Assembly (NCBI GenBank): GCA_021234155.1
Contig: JAJEKV010000057.1
Span: 6,417,821 to 6,481,820, forward strand
Reading direction: 5' to 3'
Length of the DNA stretch: 64,000 nt
Source of the DNA: Isoetes taiwanensis
Lineage: Eukaryota > Streptophyta > Lycopodiopsida > Isoetales > Isoetaceae
Shown: positions 43,168-55,121 of the stretch, one piece after another
How positions within the stretch are numbered: the stretch's first letter is position 1
Layout of the letters: each line of letters begins with the position of its first letter
Notes under the pieces: generated by a model
The model's input: only the letters and a program-made list of their open reading frames with translations
Database searches by the model: none
Told to the model about the DNA's origin: nothing
Position numbers and translations under genes: made by a program

Positions 43168-46100
43168 AGCATTGGGCCTCGAAGAGGAGACACCAAGGAT
43201 CCAGTATCCGCGTCCTGCTCCTTACTCGCAGCCACGGCCGTCCACACCCTACAAACCCCGCTCGCCAAGTCCGGGGCCCTCTCAGCAGAACACTTATGGC
43301 CGCCAGGAAAAGAAAGTCACCTTCAGCACGCCAGATAAACAGAGAAATGTCGGTAAGGAAGTTCGAAACCTCTTACAGTCTATTCCTAAAGAGGCACGAG
43401 AACAGCTCCGCCGAGATAAGGCATGCTACAGGTGTATGCGGCCAGGACACTTTATGCACAATTGTCCTTATGTTACGCAGACTGCCCAGCTGGCCATGGC
43501 CGACCTCGATTGGGACGATCTAGAGTCGACTTTACCTGTCGAAGAGGAGGCTCCCGAGTATATTCACGGTGCGTCTCATATCCTTGCAGCTATAGAAACC
43601 GGCAATGCTGAAAGTCAGCCTGCTGTCATTTCTACCATAGGTCAAGTAGACAGTAAGCCTTTTGTAATTCTTATGGATACGGGAAGTACACATAATTTTG
43701 CTTCTCCTAGAATGGCCCAGGTCTTACAGCTGGAAACATTGAGGTCCCGACTAAGACCTGTCACTCTAGCCAGTGGTAAGATCAGACATACTCATGGCCG
43801 TCGCATCAACCTCAAGATGCAGTTGCCGGGTGCACCAGTTGCTATGGGTGCCGAGTTGATGGATATCGGTAAATACGACCTCATTGTCGGTATGGAATTC
43901 TTGGCATCTGCAAAAGCCAACATAGACTGCGAGAAACGGGAAGTTACCGTTAACGCAGCTAATGGAGCCCGCATAACTATAAAAGGTGAACCATTCAACC
44001 CTATCATGCAGTCTATGTCCATCAGGCAGTTAGATAAAGCTATACGCAAGGAAAAGCTCCTCTGCGTCATTAGGCTTGCTTCCATAGAGTCAGGTGCTAA
44101 ACAGAAGCAAGTAATAGATACCTTGCCAGAGGGGATTGCTCATCTTCTCCGGGAATTTGGTGATCTTTTCCCAGATGAGATCCAGAAGCTCCCTCTTTTT
44201 AGAGGGGTGGAATGTGAAATAGCTTTAGAGCCAGGTACCAAGCCTACCAGCAAGGCCCCATACCGTATGAGTCCTCTAGAATTGGCAGAACTTAAGAAGC
44301 AACTTCAGGAGTTACTAAACCTAGGTTTCATCCGACCTAGCGTTTCGCCTTTTGGCGCTCCTATTCTCTTCGTTAAGAAAAAGGACGGCTCGCTGAGGAT
44401 GTGTATTGATTATCGTCAACTCAACAAGCATACCATCAAGAATCGTTATGCTTTGCCTAGAGCAGATGACCTAATGGATCAGTTGCAAGGGGCTAAGTAT
44501 TTCTCAAAGATTGATCTACGCTCCGGATACCATCAGATAAGGATTAAAGAGGAGGACATCCATAAATCTGCTTTTCGCACTAGGTATGGGCATTATGAAT
44601 TTTCAGTTATGCCTTTTGGATTAACTAATGCCCCAGCAACTTTCATGCGACTAATGAATGATGTCTTCCGACAATACTTGGATGATTTTGTTGTTATTTT
44701 CTTTGACGACATTCTCATCTATAGTAAGACCCTAGAGGAGCATCAGACGCATCTTAGATTGGCCCTACAAAAGCTAAGGCGTCATCAACTCTATGCCAAG
44801 TTCTCTAAGTGCAACTTTGCCACTCCGAAGGTCGATTATTTGGGCCATGTCATTTCAGCAGAGGGAATTGCTACAGATCCGGCAAAGATAGAAGCCGTAA
44901 GGGAATGGCCTATTCCAGGAAATGTTTCCGAGGTCCGAAGTTTCTTGGGATTAGCAGGATATTATCGAAAATTTGTAAAGGATTTTGCAAGGATTGCAGC
45001 ACCTCTTACAAATCTTACAAAGCATGAGAAGGTGAAAGATTGGATGGAGCACTGGAAGGCAAAGGTTCAGGAAAGTTTCCAGCAGCTTAAGGATGCCTTA
45101 ACGTCAGCACCAGTTCTCACATTGCCTGATCCTGAAAAGGATAAACTAGTGGCAACGGATGCCAGTAAGATTGCCACCGGTGGAGTCCTAATGCAGGAGG
45201 GGAGGGTTATTGCCTATGATTCAAAGAAAATGAATGAGAGGGAGCAGCGATACCCTACCCATGACCAGGAATTGTTAGCCATTGTCCGCGCCCTGCGGAT
45301 ATGGAGACACTATCTTCTTGGTAGAAGATTCCAATTGGATACGGATCATCAAAGCCTCCGTTATTTATCCACCCAGCTAAATCTCAATCTCTGTCAGAGA
45401 AGATGGATGGAATTCCTGGAGGAATATGATTTTGAGATTATGTATAAACCTGGCAAGCACAATGTGGTTGCGGATGCGTTGTCACGCCATCCCTTGGTCA
45501 CCCGAACCCATTGTAACGCAATTTCTACACTCACCAGTGAGTTTGGGAAACAGATAGAACGGACCTTGGCCACGGATCCCGAGTTCTGTGAAGTTTGGGA
45601 TAGCTTGACTAAGGAAGCTCGAACAGATAAGGAACGTGAAGCTTTCCGTTCGTATAAGAAAGAAGGCAACTTGTTATATTACAAGGATAAGTTGTGTGTA
45701 CCTGAGATTTCAGGAGTACGTAAGCTCATTCTCCATGATACACACAATAGCCCTATAGCTGGACACGCAGGGTTTATGAAAACCTACTTTAAGATTCGAT
45801 CCAGCTATTTCTGACCTTCTATGAAAAAGGACATTGCTAGGTACATTAAGCAGTGTCAGGTGTGTCAGCAAACGAAAGCTGAGCAGTTGAGGATTCCAGG
45901 CGAGTTGCAACCTTTGGATGTGCCCAACGCCAAATGGGAAGTGATAACCATGGATTTCATTGTGGGCCTTCCACGTACTCTCCGTGGGTATGACGCGTTA
46001 ATGGTAGTGGTCGACAAATTGTCCAAAATGGCTCATTTCTTGCCATGTCGGACCACGGATACAGCTTTTGATACTGCTCTGCTATTTGCAAAGGAGATCT

Positions 46101-47080
46101 TCAGATTACACGGAATGCCACGGGTTATTATTTCCGACAGGGATCCCAAATTTGTAAGTGCATTCTGGAAAGATTTCTTTCCCACCATCCAAACCAAGCT
46201 TGCTATGAGTATGGCATATCATCCTCAAACAGATGGTCAGACAGAGCGTACCAATCGCATTATAGAGGACATGCTGCGAAGTTATGTGTGGAGTAGGCAG
46301 TCACAATGGGCTGATTATATCTATCTCGTCGAGTTTGCCTATAACAGCATGAAACAGGAGTCTTCCAGAATGTCTCCCTTCATGATAAATTATGGTTATC
46401 AATGTCTTACTCCAGACACATGGCATAACCCCGTTTCTAAGGTGGAGGTTTCTCAACAACTCCTCTTGGAGATGCAAGCTCTAGTCGAAGAAGTTCGTGG
46501 CTACTTATTAGCTGCACGCAGTCGTCAGAAGAGTGTAGCTGATAAGCACAGACCCCCACGCATTTTTCAGGTGGGCGAATCAGTTTGGCTTAAGATTAAG
46601 GTGAAGCAAGCCAAGCTTAAGATTGGCAACTGCAAAAAGTTGGCCCCCAGATGGGCTGGACCGTTCAAAATTATTGACCGTGTTGGAGAACAGGCATATC
46701 GTTTGGATTTGTCGCCCCGCTTGAAGATCCACAAGGTCTTTCACGTGAGTCTTCTGAAACAACACACCCCTGATCCAGAGGAGGTTTTGGATACCCCAAC
46801 CCTCCTAGAAATGATAGAAGAGCAGCTAGAAATAGTGCCTGAAGCTCTTCTTGATCGAGCTTATAAACAAACTAGAAGGACTCAAATGTTGCAATATTTG
46901 GTTAAATGGAAGCACTTACCAGTTGAGGATGCTACTTGGGTGATGAAGATAGACCTTGACAAGCATTATCCGGACTTCATGCGGGAATCTCAAGGCCGCA
47001 CCATCAACGATGCTATCAACCCCGCAGCCGGCGGTAAGCTTGGAAGCTTGATTGCCAAGGGTAGCGCCTTAGAGGGGTAG
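43148..47080 (+). pseudogene. Chromovirus Pol (protease, RT, RNase H, integrase, chromodomain; one nonsense codon)
   Basis: One frame, closed once by TGA at 45812-45814 where this family has tryptophan. In the first 888 codons: zinc knuckle [14 protein letters not shown] (93-106), protease DTGS (177-180), RT with FFDD (518-521) and RNase H with TDAS (about 670-673). The integrase H-H pair (HDTH...HAG) follows, with C-x-x-C just after the stop. In the 419-codon second part the catalytic triad is D45, D106 and E142, 35 residues separating the last two. Near the end WKHLPVEDATW is a chromodomain, which in chromoviruses reads histone H3 methyl marks. Apart from the stop, no damage to catalytic residues is seen. 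Confidence 0.93.
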
Positions 47081-47658
47081 ATGCATCCTAAATAATAGTT
47101 ACCGATGATGACATCACCTTGTATTCTCTAGGACGTGGTGTACTGTCAATGTTGACCTGATCACGACTTGCTTGGACAGCATATAGTAATAGGTCGCGTT
47201 CATCTCGGCTATAATGGGAACTTCACCATTCCCTATGCTGCAATGAATTGCAAACCATAGACATGATAGGTTCCCTGGGAGATAGACTTTTCTTTTATTT
47301 AATTTAAGGGGGTGGCCCCTTCAACCACAATCTAATTATATATACTGATATACCGACATGTGCAGGCCAGTGAGCAGTACGTGACCTACCCATGTTAGAG
47401 GGTTGCTGATGGCCCGCTTTCTTCAGTTCTATTTTGTCTACACGTCATGTTTTGTTGTTACTCTCATGTTGGTATTGGACTTAGGTCCTTGAACTTTTGG
47501 TTATGATAATCATGTAAAATGCACCTTGGTGCTTAAACTGTTTTCAACTTCAAAGTTTTCATATATATATTACCTTTGAAAATATGGGATTACCTTCCTT
47601 CATAATGTCATATCCTATAAATGTAGCTAACCCTAATGCTGAGGACAGCATTAGTTCT
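47081..47658 (+). other. 3' untranslated part of the chromovirus
   Basis: No ORF of note between the pol stop and the polypurine tract. AT-rich. Confidence 0.6.
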
Positions 47659-47671
47659 AAGGGGAGGAGAA
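47659..47671 (+). promoter_or_regulatory. Polypurine tract
   Basis: AAGGGGAGGAGAA directly before the 3' LTR; primes plus-strand DNA synthesis. Confidence 0.93.
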
Positions 47672-49281
47672 TGTGACGTTCCAAGTATTTATACGGCATA
47701 TGTATAAATACATTGACACGTCACCCAGTATAGATACGCCACCATGGGGTATGGTAACCTAGGGGGTTGACCTAAAAGGGATTTAGTTAGCTATGTTAAT
47801 TAAAACATTAAGGATAATAACCTATGATTTAGGAAATTAATAATAATTAAGCTAATTATGGTTTGGGAAGGCACCACCTGGCCAAACTCAATTGGCCAGC
47901 ATGGGGATTGCTAATTGGATCCAATAAGGTGGATCACCACCCCCTTATCAGCCAGTAACCAACCATTTGAGCGCCCAAGGAGCAGCTGAGCGCCCAAGGA
48001 CTGTTGCAGACTTCACCAAATACACTAAATCACCACTAGCTGTTGCTGCCACCCTACTTGCGGCATCATGGAAGCCCCTCTCGATAACGGTTCCAGCCGA
48101 AACACGGGTTAGTAGTAGTTTAGCTTGTGTTTTGTAAGATAGTACTGTAGTACTCTCTTTGTTGATTGCCTTGTGGAAATTAACCCTTCTGTGGTAAGTA
48201 GGATTACATTTCAATTATGAATGGTGCTCTGTTAAGGAATTGGTTGATGTATCTATGAAGTTTTCGGGTAGCTTCCATTAAACAGGGGTTTAAAGGGGGG
48301 GTAGAGACCTCTGAGCTCAAATATGATAGTATGCTCCTAGATATAGCCCTGTAATATTCCCACTAGTGCGGCCTGTATACAAGAGACCACCGGGTCATAG
48401 ATGCTATGGTCTGGCTTAGCACCAGATAAAGGACACAGTGGTGAAGTGGGGGTGGGGTCTTGCACGAACATAAAAGGCTCCTGAGACTCCTACAGTGGGC
48501 TAGGCCTGATAGCCGGTCACGTAGAGGGCCGGGTATGGGTCTGACACTCCCTGGGTGTAGAGGTGTGATCCGTATGGAGCATCTTGCACTTTGAGTAGAT
48601 TTAGGGTGAGTAAGTTGAGTACGGATGCGGGGGTCGCTGATGCGGCACGTATTCTCTAGCTCACCCATGGAACCACTATGATCCTAGAAGGGGATGCCTC
48701 CCTGGCCTGCCTCATCGGACCGGGGTGTCATGAACCCTGGAGTAGACTCAAACAGGTGATTCCTTGAGTTTGCGTCTCCGGAAGGCTATAGCGAAGCCAT
48801 AGCGTGAATCGACCCATCTGCAAAGTGTGCACAGGAGGGGCGGATGGAGTGGACAACCCTAGCCGATGTTCTATGCCAGCCAACGCCATGCCAAGACTCG
48901 GTCTGCTGATCTCTTGAGGCCTAGCCGTCAGTCGATCCTCACTAGAGTCTGAGCCGGGGTAGAACCTGAGGTTTGGGGTGTTCTCTTAGTTTTAGATGTA
49001 TATTCTTTGCCGTTGTTAATTGGATGGTTGCGCCACCCTTCGTGGTGGTTATTTATATCTGATTTTTGCTGTGTGCTAACCCTTGTATTCATGCTTCCGC
49101 GACGTAGGCGCCCATCGAAGGCGTGGGCCGAATGACACCTCTGTGTCCTTCACCCGAGCCTCCTCACGTAGATGGCCCAGGTTAGACGGAGGGCCCTGCT
49201 CATGGCGAGATGGTCGCCATGGGAGGGGAAAGTCCCCGTATGTATACGGCCGGGGGTCGTATATATTCAGGGAGCGTCACA
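47672..49281 (+). repeat. 3' LTR of the chromovirus
   Basis: 1610 bp, followed by CAGTT (49282-49286). Differs from the 5' LTR by one 36-bp insertion, a rewritten patch near 47972-48004 and scattered single-base changes. Confidence 0.95.
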
Positions 49282-49490
49282 CAGTTCATGAAAACTGGTC
49301 TCAAAGTAGACCATGCTTGTTGTGGTCTACTTATTTTTCTACGCGGTGGTGGTGCGGAAGATGACTCAGGTTGCAGCTCTGTTTGAGACACCAATGCCTC
49401 TGCTGGTTGTGGCTCTACTTGCGGCTCTATCTGAGACACTAATGCCTCTGCTGCCACTAAGTTAACTTCTGCTCTCTCTTCTGAAGCCAT
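49282..49490 (-). pseudogene. Kinase-like gene, 5' part (split by Gypsy insertion)
   Basis: From ATG 49490 leftward, about 70 codons to the LTR border: MASEERAEVNLVAAEALVSQ, with AEALVSQ.E.Q repeated twice, then APPPRRKISRPQQAWSTLRP. The frame resumes at 36136 (tryptophan-leucine-cysteine-asparagine) once one copy of CAGTT is set aside, so the retrotransposon entered a coding exon. The N-terminal part has no known domain. Confidence 0.68.
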
Positions 49491-50440
49491 GCTGCTTCTT
49501 TAATGAGCAAAATGTAACTCCACGACAATATGCAAATGACAGCAACAACACCTATAGGGTCAAGCAAAGATAAATCCTTCAATTTCGTGCTTAGCAAGAG
49601 CGTAAATCAACTCACTTTAACTAAAATAAAACGTTAAGTTTTAAGCCAACACGTCACGACCCTAACATCCTATCCTAATACTACTAAATGAATTTTGATT
49701 GGTTGATATCTACGTGCAAGGATGGGGGAACACATGAAATGACCCAGGTCGTGCTTTTCCATAAGACAAGACCAATCGAATACTTACTAAAACATACGCC
49801 AATCCCTATATTTTTGTCGGACTTTCATCAACAACACCATCAGGAACTAGGGTATATGTTAGTAAGACATACTCGTAACCTTCTATAAGAGTAAAACACA
49901 CACCTTTTGACACTCTGTGGCCAAAGCCAACAACCGCATCAAGCGAGGGCTATACTTCTCAAAAAAGGAAAGACCCTAGTTGCCTTAAACTTCAGCAATG
50001 CCACCCACCCTCGGCATGGCGCAAATAACTGTTGCAATACCAGGCAAGAGACACTACCTATGCTATTGGCAACACGAAACCCTATGGCACTATACCTAAT
50101 TGGCACTTCTACAGTTGTCCTTTGATAAGGGAGGGCAACAAAAATTTCCTTTTTTCTTTGTGCCCCCCCCTTTTTTTTCCCCTAAAAATAGGCCAAGCTC
50201 AGTCCACAGAACAAGGCATTCACCATCGTCATGCCCCTTGGACAGGAGGGCAACAGGCGAGGGCCTAACTGAGGACCTTGCCTGATCTAACTATCAAAAA
50301 CAACACTAACTACTTTTTGCCAAAAAACTAAGAGAAACAAAAAAAATTAGTTTTTGAGGGGCAGGTTGGAAGGTTTGGCGCAGAAGATACTTCTTTACGG
50401 CGCAAAAACTGAAAAATCGCATTGCAAATATATAAAAAAA
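49491..50440. other. Upstream flank of the kinase-like gene
   Basis: About 950 bp without a supportable gene. It would contain the promoter of the gene starting at 49490, but no TATA box at a convincing distance was identified. C-rich homopolymer and T-rich runs occur near 50162-50178. Confidence 0.45.
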
Positions 50441-50444
50441 CTTT

Positions 50445-50795
50445 GCGTACGCGGATTTCTCAGTTTCGCGTACGCGGAAACTTTTTCACGTATGCAAAAC
50501 CATATAAACAGCATATGTGAAACCCTCGAGAGATCCGCGTACGCGAAATATTCAGTTTCGCATACGCGAAAGCTACATTTTTGCGTACGTGAGACTCAGA
50601 TTCAAATTTTGCACAACAAATTCGTTCATTTTGCGTACGCGAAAATGTTTTTGCGTACGTGTTTCTGAAGGTTTCTCGTACGCGAAATTTTTCTTTTCTC
50701 GGCCGACGACCTAAAAATACGTGAAATGTGTTTTTTTCCAAAAAAATACGTATTTTTTAACTTTATATGTTAGGAATTTGGATTTCGTACGTACA
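50445..50795. repeat. Cluster of GCGTACGC palindromic motifs
   Basis: At least eight near-copies of the self-complementary core TTTCGCGTACGCGAAA occur between 50445 and 50685 at 20-50-bp spacing, with looser forms (ATACGTGAAA, TTTCGTACGTAC) to about 50795. Spacing is irregular, unlike a satellite. The core is shared with the subterminal CGTAC repeats of the hAT element at 27355-29866, so this may be one subterminal end of a related transposon. Confidence 0.7.
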
Positions 50796-52593
50796 GAACC
50801 CGTCCCTGGCTTCGCCACACTACATGGCTTGGAAGTGGTCCTCTAAGGCTGGACACATGCTAAGAGAGTGTACAACATGAGGCATACATCAACTCTATCA
50901 GCTGCAAGGCCTAATCAGCTCGAGTGGCATTCATAGAACTGGAGTGGGCACTGCATGCTTATGGATATCTCATGGTTATTTCAAGGTTTCTCAGGGTCTC
51001 GTGGTTATCTCATGGTTATTGTAAAGCTGTGACATGTGCATTTACAACTTATTTGGATGACTTAATGATGTTCTGGTATTTCCCATAATGTTCTAATATT
51101 TCTCATAATGTGGCTCTTGTTATCATTGTTCATGTCATGTGCTAATATTGCATTGCTAGTTTCTAGCATAGAGGGATTCTCTAGTGAGGCATCTAAGTCT
51201 AAGAACGATTCTTGTGATTGGTACATCATGCATTTCTCTTGTTGATTATGCCAACATTTTCTAAATGCCTCAAACCCCCCACTTAGTCTTTATGACTTAT
51301 CCCACGTGTTCATAGTGTAAGCACATAGAGGCTTGAAGGATCGTCATGCAGTTGCAAGCCTCAATTGAGTTAGGAGCCTGAGAGATCATTGTGAGCCTTT
51401 AGCATGGTCTTGTTATTGCTTTATAAACTTAGCCTTGTGGATTCGGAGAAAGTGCATATTGTCATTTATATCGCATGATATGTTATAGATCTATGTGAGT
51501 TGTTCTCATATGTGTTCTTGGAAATAATTCGGTATAAAGATTAAATTCTTTATCTTGAGAATTTGGCTAAAGAATGATGTTGCAGTACGTTATTCAATAT
51601 ATGCATACCAACTCAAGTAATGTTCATATGTATGATGGGATCTCGAGTTACTTGGAGGTTAACCCGGCAGGCCCATTACAAATTCTAGTATAAAGTGCTG
51701 CCATACTATATTCACTAACCAGAAGTAGTATATTACGATTGATATTTTGATGGCCAATCACCCTCTCAAGCACCAAGAGAAGGAGCCACCCTCACCTTCT
51801 AGCCAAAGGTTTCTTGATCTCCAAGAAGTCTGTCAAGGGCTTCCCGACCACAAGAAATCCTAGTTCCTCCATTCCACGTCGATGTTTAAAGCTCTAAAAC
51901 TATCGTTGTAGCCTTTGAACTTCCTAACATGATAAAGAATATAGAGATTGAGTAGCAAATATACCTTTTATCTCAAGACTCTGAAAGACGTGGAAGACAA
52001 AGCAATAGATATCTCATGAAACAACTCCATTCTCCTGACAAAAGCAGCTAACCATGGATGCCATTGGCTAAAAGAGAACATTCGAGGCATATTCTAGCAT
52101 ATCTATAGAATGCAAATCCATCACCATCAGGGTTTGGGAGGTTCCTCCCCTAAATTTCAAGTTGAAATTGAAAAATTTCGAATTAAATGTGTAGATGCAG
52201 GAAAAAACTCTAGTAAAAATGAATGGGTTTTCATACAATATCTGATAAGTTTGTATAGGATTTGATGTAAAATCCATTTGAGGCTAACTTTTGCAGGCGA
52301 ACTTGTTGGCTAGCCCAATTTTCAATTTTAAACCCTAATCAGCACAGCAAGGGTTTATCCTTAGAGCAACAAAGAATACCAATCCATCATCATAACAAGG
52401 GTTTGTCTTTAGGGCAAAAAAAAAAAGAACTGCTAACGCATTATAGGTTGCCCTAAAAAATATTTAACAACAGTTACAGCTAATTGCTATTTATGTGGCA
52501 TATGAAACAACTAGTCCTCTGCATCTATTGTATTGTATTGGGTCCCAAAGACCTTTGGTCTCCGTGGACGTTAAAAATTAGCCCAATTTAATT
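50796..52593. other. Spacer without a supportable gene
   Basis: Mixed AT-rich DNA. Short local repeats are present (TCATGGTTATTTCAAGG / TCATGGTTATTGTAAAG near 50970 and 51013; TTCTGGTATTTCCCATAATG / TTCTAATATTTCTCATAATG near 51070; AGGGTTTATCCTTAGAGCAA / AGGGTTTGTCTTTAGGGCAA near 52349 and 52398). No coding signal. Confidence 0.5.
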
Positions 52594-53034
52594 AGGAAAA
52601 ATTCTAAATATACCCCTCAAGTTTATAAATATTCCAAAAATACCCCTAGAAATAGGTTTTTAGCTCAAATGGCAATAACTTTGTTGAGGTCAACCAACTA
52701 GAAAGGTGTCCTTCATGAAACTTATAGTTATGAGTGAGAGCTATCCAATAGCAGTAGAATCATCCAAAACGGAGTTGGAATCTTCAAGTTATAGTGTTTT
52801 AAGTAAGTGCTATAAAAATGACATAAATGAGCATAACTTATGAATTTCAACTCCAATTTCGATGAATTTAATGTTGTTCGGAAGATCTTATCCTAATTTA
52901 TGATGTTTGTGAGGACAACTTTTCCATTTGAGGAGCAAAAAAAACTCTATTACCTTTTTTTCCAAAAATGCGCTTCATTTAGAGGGTATTTTTGGAATTT
53001 TCACAAAATTGAGGGGTATGATTGGAATTTTCCC
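52594..53034. mobile_element. MITE-like element with ~27-bp TIRs
   Basis: The ends AGGAAAAATTCTAAATATAC... and, inverted, GGGAAAATTCCAATCATAC... share the pattern GGAAAATTC..A.ATACCCCTCAA, flanked by TTTAATT on both sides (52587-52593, 53035-53041). A 7-9-bp duplication points to a Mutator-like or hAT-like parent. No coding content. Confidence 0.72.
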
Positions 53035-53041
53035 TTTAATT

Positions 53042-53110
53042 TATAATGGTAACGTATATAGAATAGAATAGAATAGAATATGATTTTATAATGGTAACGT
53101 ATATGGAACT
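53042..53110. repeat. AGAAT microsatellite and short duplication
   Basis: Four AGAAT units (53060-53080) lie between two copies of TATAATGGTAACGTATAT (53042 and 53085). Confidence 0.8.
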
Positions 53111-53550
53111 AGTCTTCTGAAAGACTACCATCCGACTCGCCCATACATTCGAGGCCTCATCTCACCTAACCATCATGGGTTATTCTATGGTTTATGCCAC
53201 CCCCCAAGGGTTTGCCCGGAAACCCGATATGCAATGTAGATAATTTAGGGCAATTTCACCACTTATTACATGTGCATCTATGACCATTTAGTCCCAAAAA
53301 TATTACTTACCATCAACAAAGGAAAAGCCGTTGAGGCAGCGGAAAGATAGCCGTTGCTTTTTTTCACCTCTCCGGCGGTGCGAAGGCCGAAATATTCTCG
53401 CTGGCAAATTGCTGAAATACTGGCGCTGATTTGTTCCCTCGAATTTTATCTCTTTTGATGCAAATCAGTCACTGATTCCGCTGAATCTGGTTAGAATTTG
53501 TAAACTTCTTTTCTGAAGCATTTAGTCATCTGTCTAGGTCTGATCTGTCG

Positions 53551-55121
53551 ATGGTCGTTCGATCCACACCCACAAGCATCAAGACGGAAATGGTGGGCAG
53601 AGCACGCAATAGGCAGCACAATGAATATTATCCCAAGTGTAGGAAAGATGCCCAATGTAGTTGCAGTATGTGTGAAGCAAGCATGGATGCAACAAAGGAT
53701 CTTAGACCTCCAGGAAGCAGCATTCTTAAGCAGATCAATAATAACAGTAATCATCCTGTTCATTGCAGAATTTCTTCGCCCCTCTCAAGAGGGTTCTTAT
53801 CTTTATCTCCATCTCCAGGGAACAAGGAAAACTTTAACATGTTTCCTAATTTTGATAGCCAAGAAGGAATAGAGGCATTTGTGGCCGCAGCTATGTCTCC
53901 ACCACATAAGGTTTTCAACCAATCTTCTGCTGACTGCCTATCTGAAAAGCCTCTTAGAAGGAAATCCTTCATGGAATGGTCGAAAAGGATATGGGTTGTA
54001 ATTGTATTAGTTTTCATAATAGAATTTGCCGCACCTGTTTTGTTAAGGGCTTTTCTCAAGCCTGAACTAGATGCAGAGAAGATCAGGGCATTTGGTGAAG
54101 ATTCTATGTCAAGGATTAAGCTTGAAGACAGATTGGATTTATTGCAGCGGCGGATTTCGAGAGTTGTATCAGGGAAAGAGGTCAGAAATTGCACAGGAGG
54201 TAGTGGAAAGTGGTTTTTGACAGAGGTATGTGCTTGATTCGTATGGTCCAATTGTGTCAATGTTGGTTGTTTATAGTATGTCATCTATATAACAATAAAA
54301 GATTTGCACTACTGTCCTATGTGGATTTGCACTGTTTGAGCTAGGCACTTAGATTGACAACCATATCATTTAGTACTATAACAGATGCTTTAAGCATCAA
54401 TCAATGTGATTGAATCAAAATAAATGTTTTAAGAATACTGAATTTGCTTAAAAACTGGTCTTGTTCTTTTTCATCTGATAGAAGCTGCTGCACCATATAT
54501 CTGTAATGTCAGAAAGTTTTAGCATGTGAAGACATGTTGATGCAATGTCTAGTTTCAAATAAAAAAGGTTTGTATACATTTGGGATGTGAAAAATTAGCT
54601 TGTATTTTCTGTGCAGGCCAGTTTGGTTCATTCCTCTTGCAACCTCTATTCAACAATGTCAGAAGTTGTTTCAATTTGGGGGTATCCAATGAAGACTTCT
54701 GGAATGATAGGTCGTAGCTTTACCGATAAATCATTTACAGTTCTTTCTGGTCGTGTTATTGAGGTGAGAAATTCAAATTGCATTTTCTATTTCACAACAA
54801 ATTGCCAATCTAAAAGGGGGTTTGAATTATGCTGTATATCAGTGGCCAGAAGGGGGGCTGAAGTATATAGTACGGAATGAAGGAGAATCCTGGGTCCATC
54901 CAAGGTGGGCTGCATCCACACTTCAATTAGATCAGAATACATGGATATTAGAGTATCAACCTGGAATGTTTTCAAGGTGTCTTGGAGGATTTTCTGCCCT
55001 GTCATATGCTCTCAGAAACGTAGCAAAGAGCCTTCTTATGAGGTTAAAGTTTGCTATTGACTCTGCTGCATTTGTGTCCCAAGTGCCTTGGCCACGTGAG
55101 GTCATTCCACTTCCTACATGA
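53551..55121 (+). CDS. Conserved plant single-pass membrane protein, three exons
   Basis: Exons 53551-54225, 54617-54763 and 54843-55121 join in phase 0 with GT...AG introns of 391 and 79 bp, giving about 366 residues. The N-terminus is cytosolic-like with CRKDAQCSCSMCEASMDAT (30-48), a cysteine cluster typical of a plant-only family. A transmembrane helix spans about 146-168 (WVVIVLVFIIEFAAPVLL). The C-terminal domain has YSTMSEVVSIWGYPMKTSG, RSFTVLSGRV-like residues and SWVHPRW..STLQLDQNTWI. I recall homologous unnamed transmembrane proteins from Arabidopsis but cannot name the gene. The upstream ATG at 53551 lies in a good context; other ATGs upstream are absent in frame. No lesion seen. 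This is the only apparently intact host gene of the window. Confidence 0.8.

Larger units (their letters stand above)
36137..49281 (+). mobile_element. Ty3/Gypsy chromovirus with three extra ORFs upstream of gag
   Basis: 13,145 bp flanked by CAGTT (36132-36136, 49282-49286). LTRs are 36137-37710 and 47672-49281, both TGTGACGTTCC...GAGCGTCACA. A primer site (37712-37723) and a polypurine tract (47659-47671) are present. Gene order: ORF-A with a histone H3 fold (38320-39795), ORF-B (39964-41364), ORF-C (41623-42042), gag (42289-43165), pol with protease, RT, RNase H, integrase and chromodomain (43148-47080). The two LTRs are very similar, with one 36-bp indel near 36649/48189 and a patch near 36437/47972, so the insertion looks recent. 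Nonsense codons at 42973 and 45812 and a frameshift before 43165 disable it. Confidence 0.95.

Noticed and set aside
50354-50741. Overlapping open frames on both strands in the GCGTACGC cluster
   Set aside because: They result from the repeated palindromic motif (recurring YAK/RTR patterns) and are not proteins.
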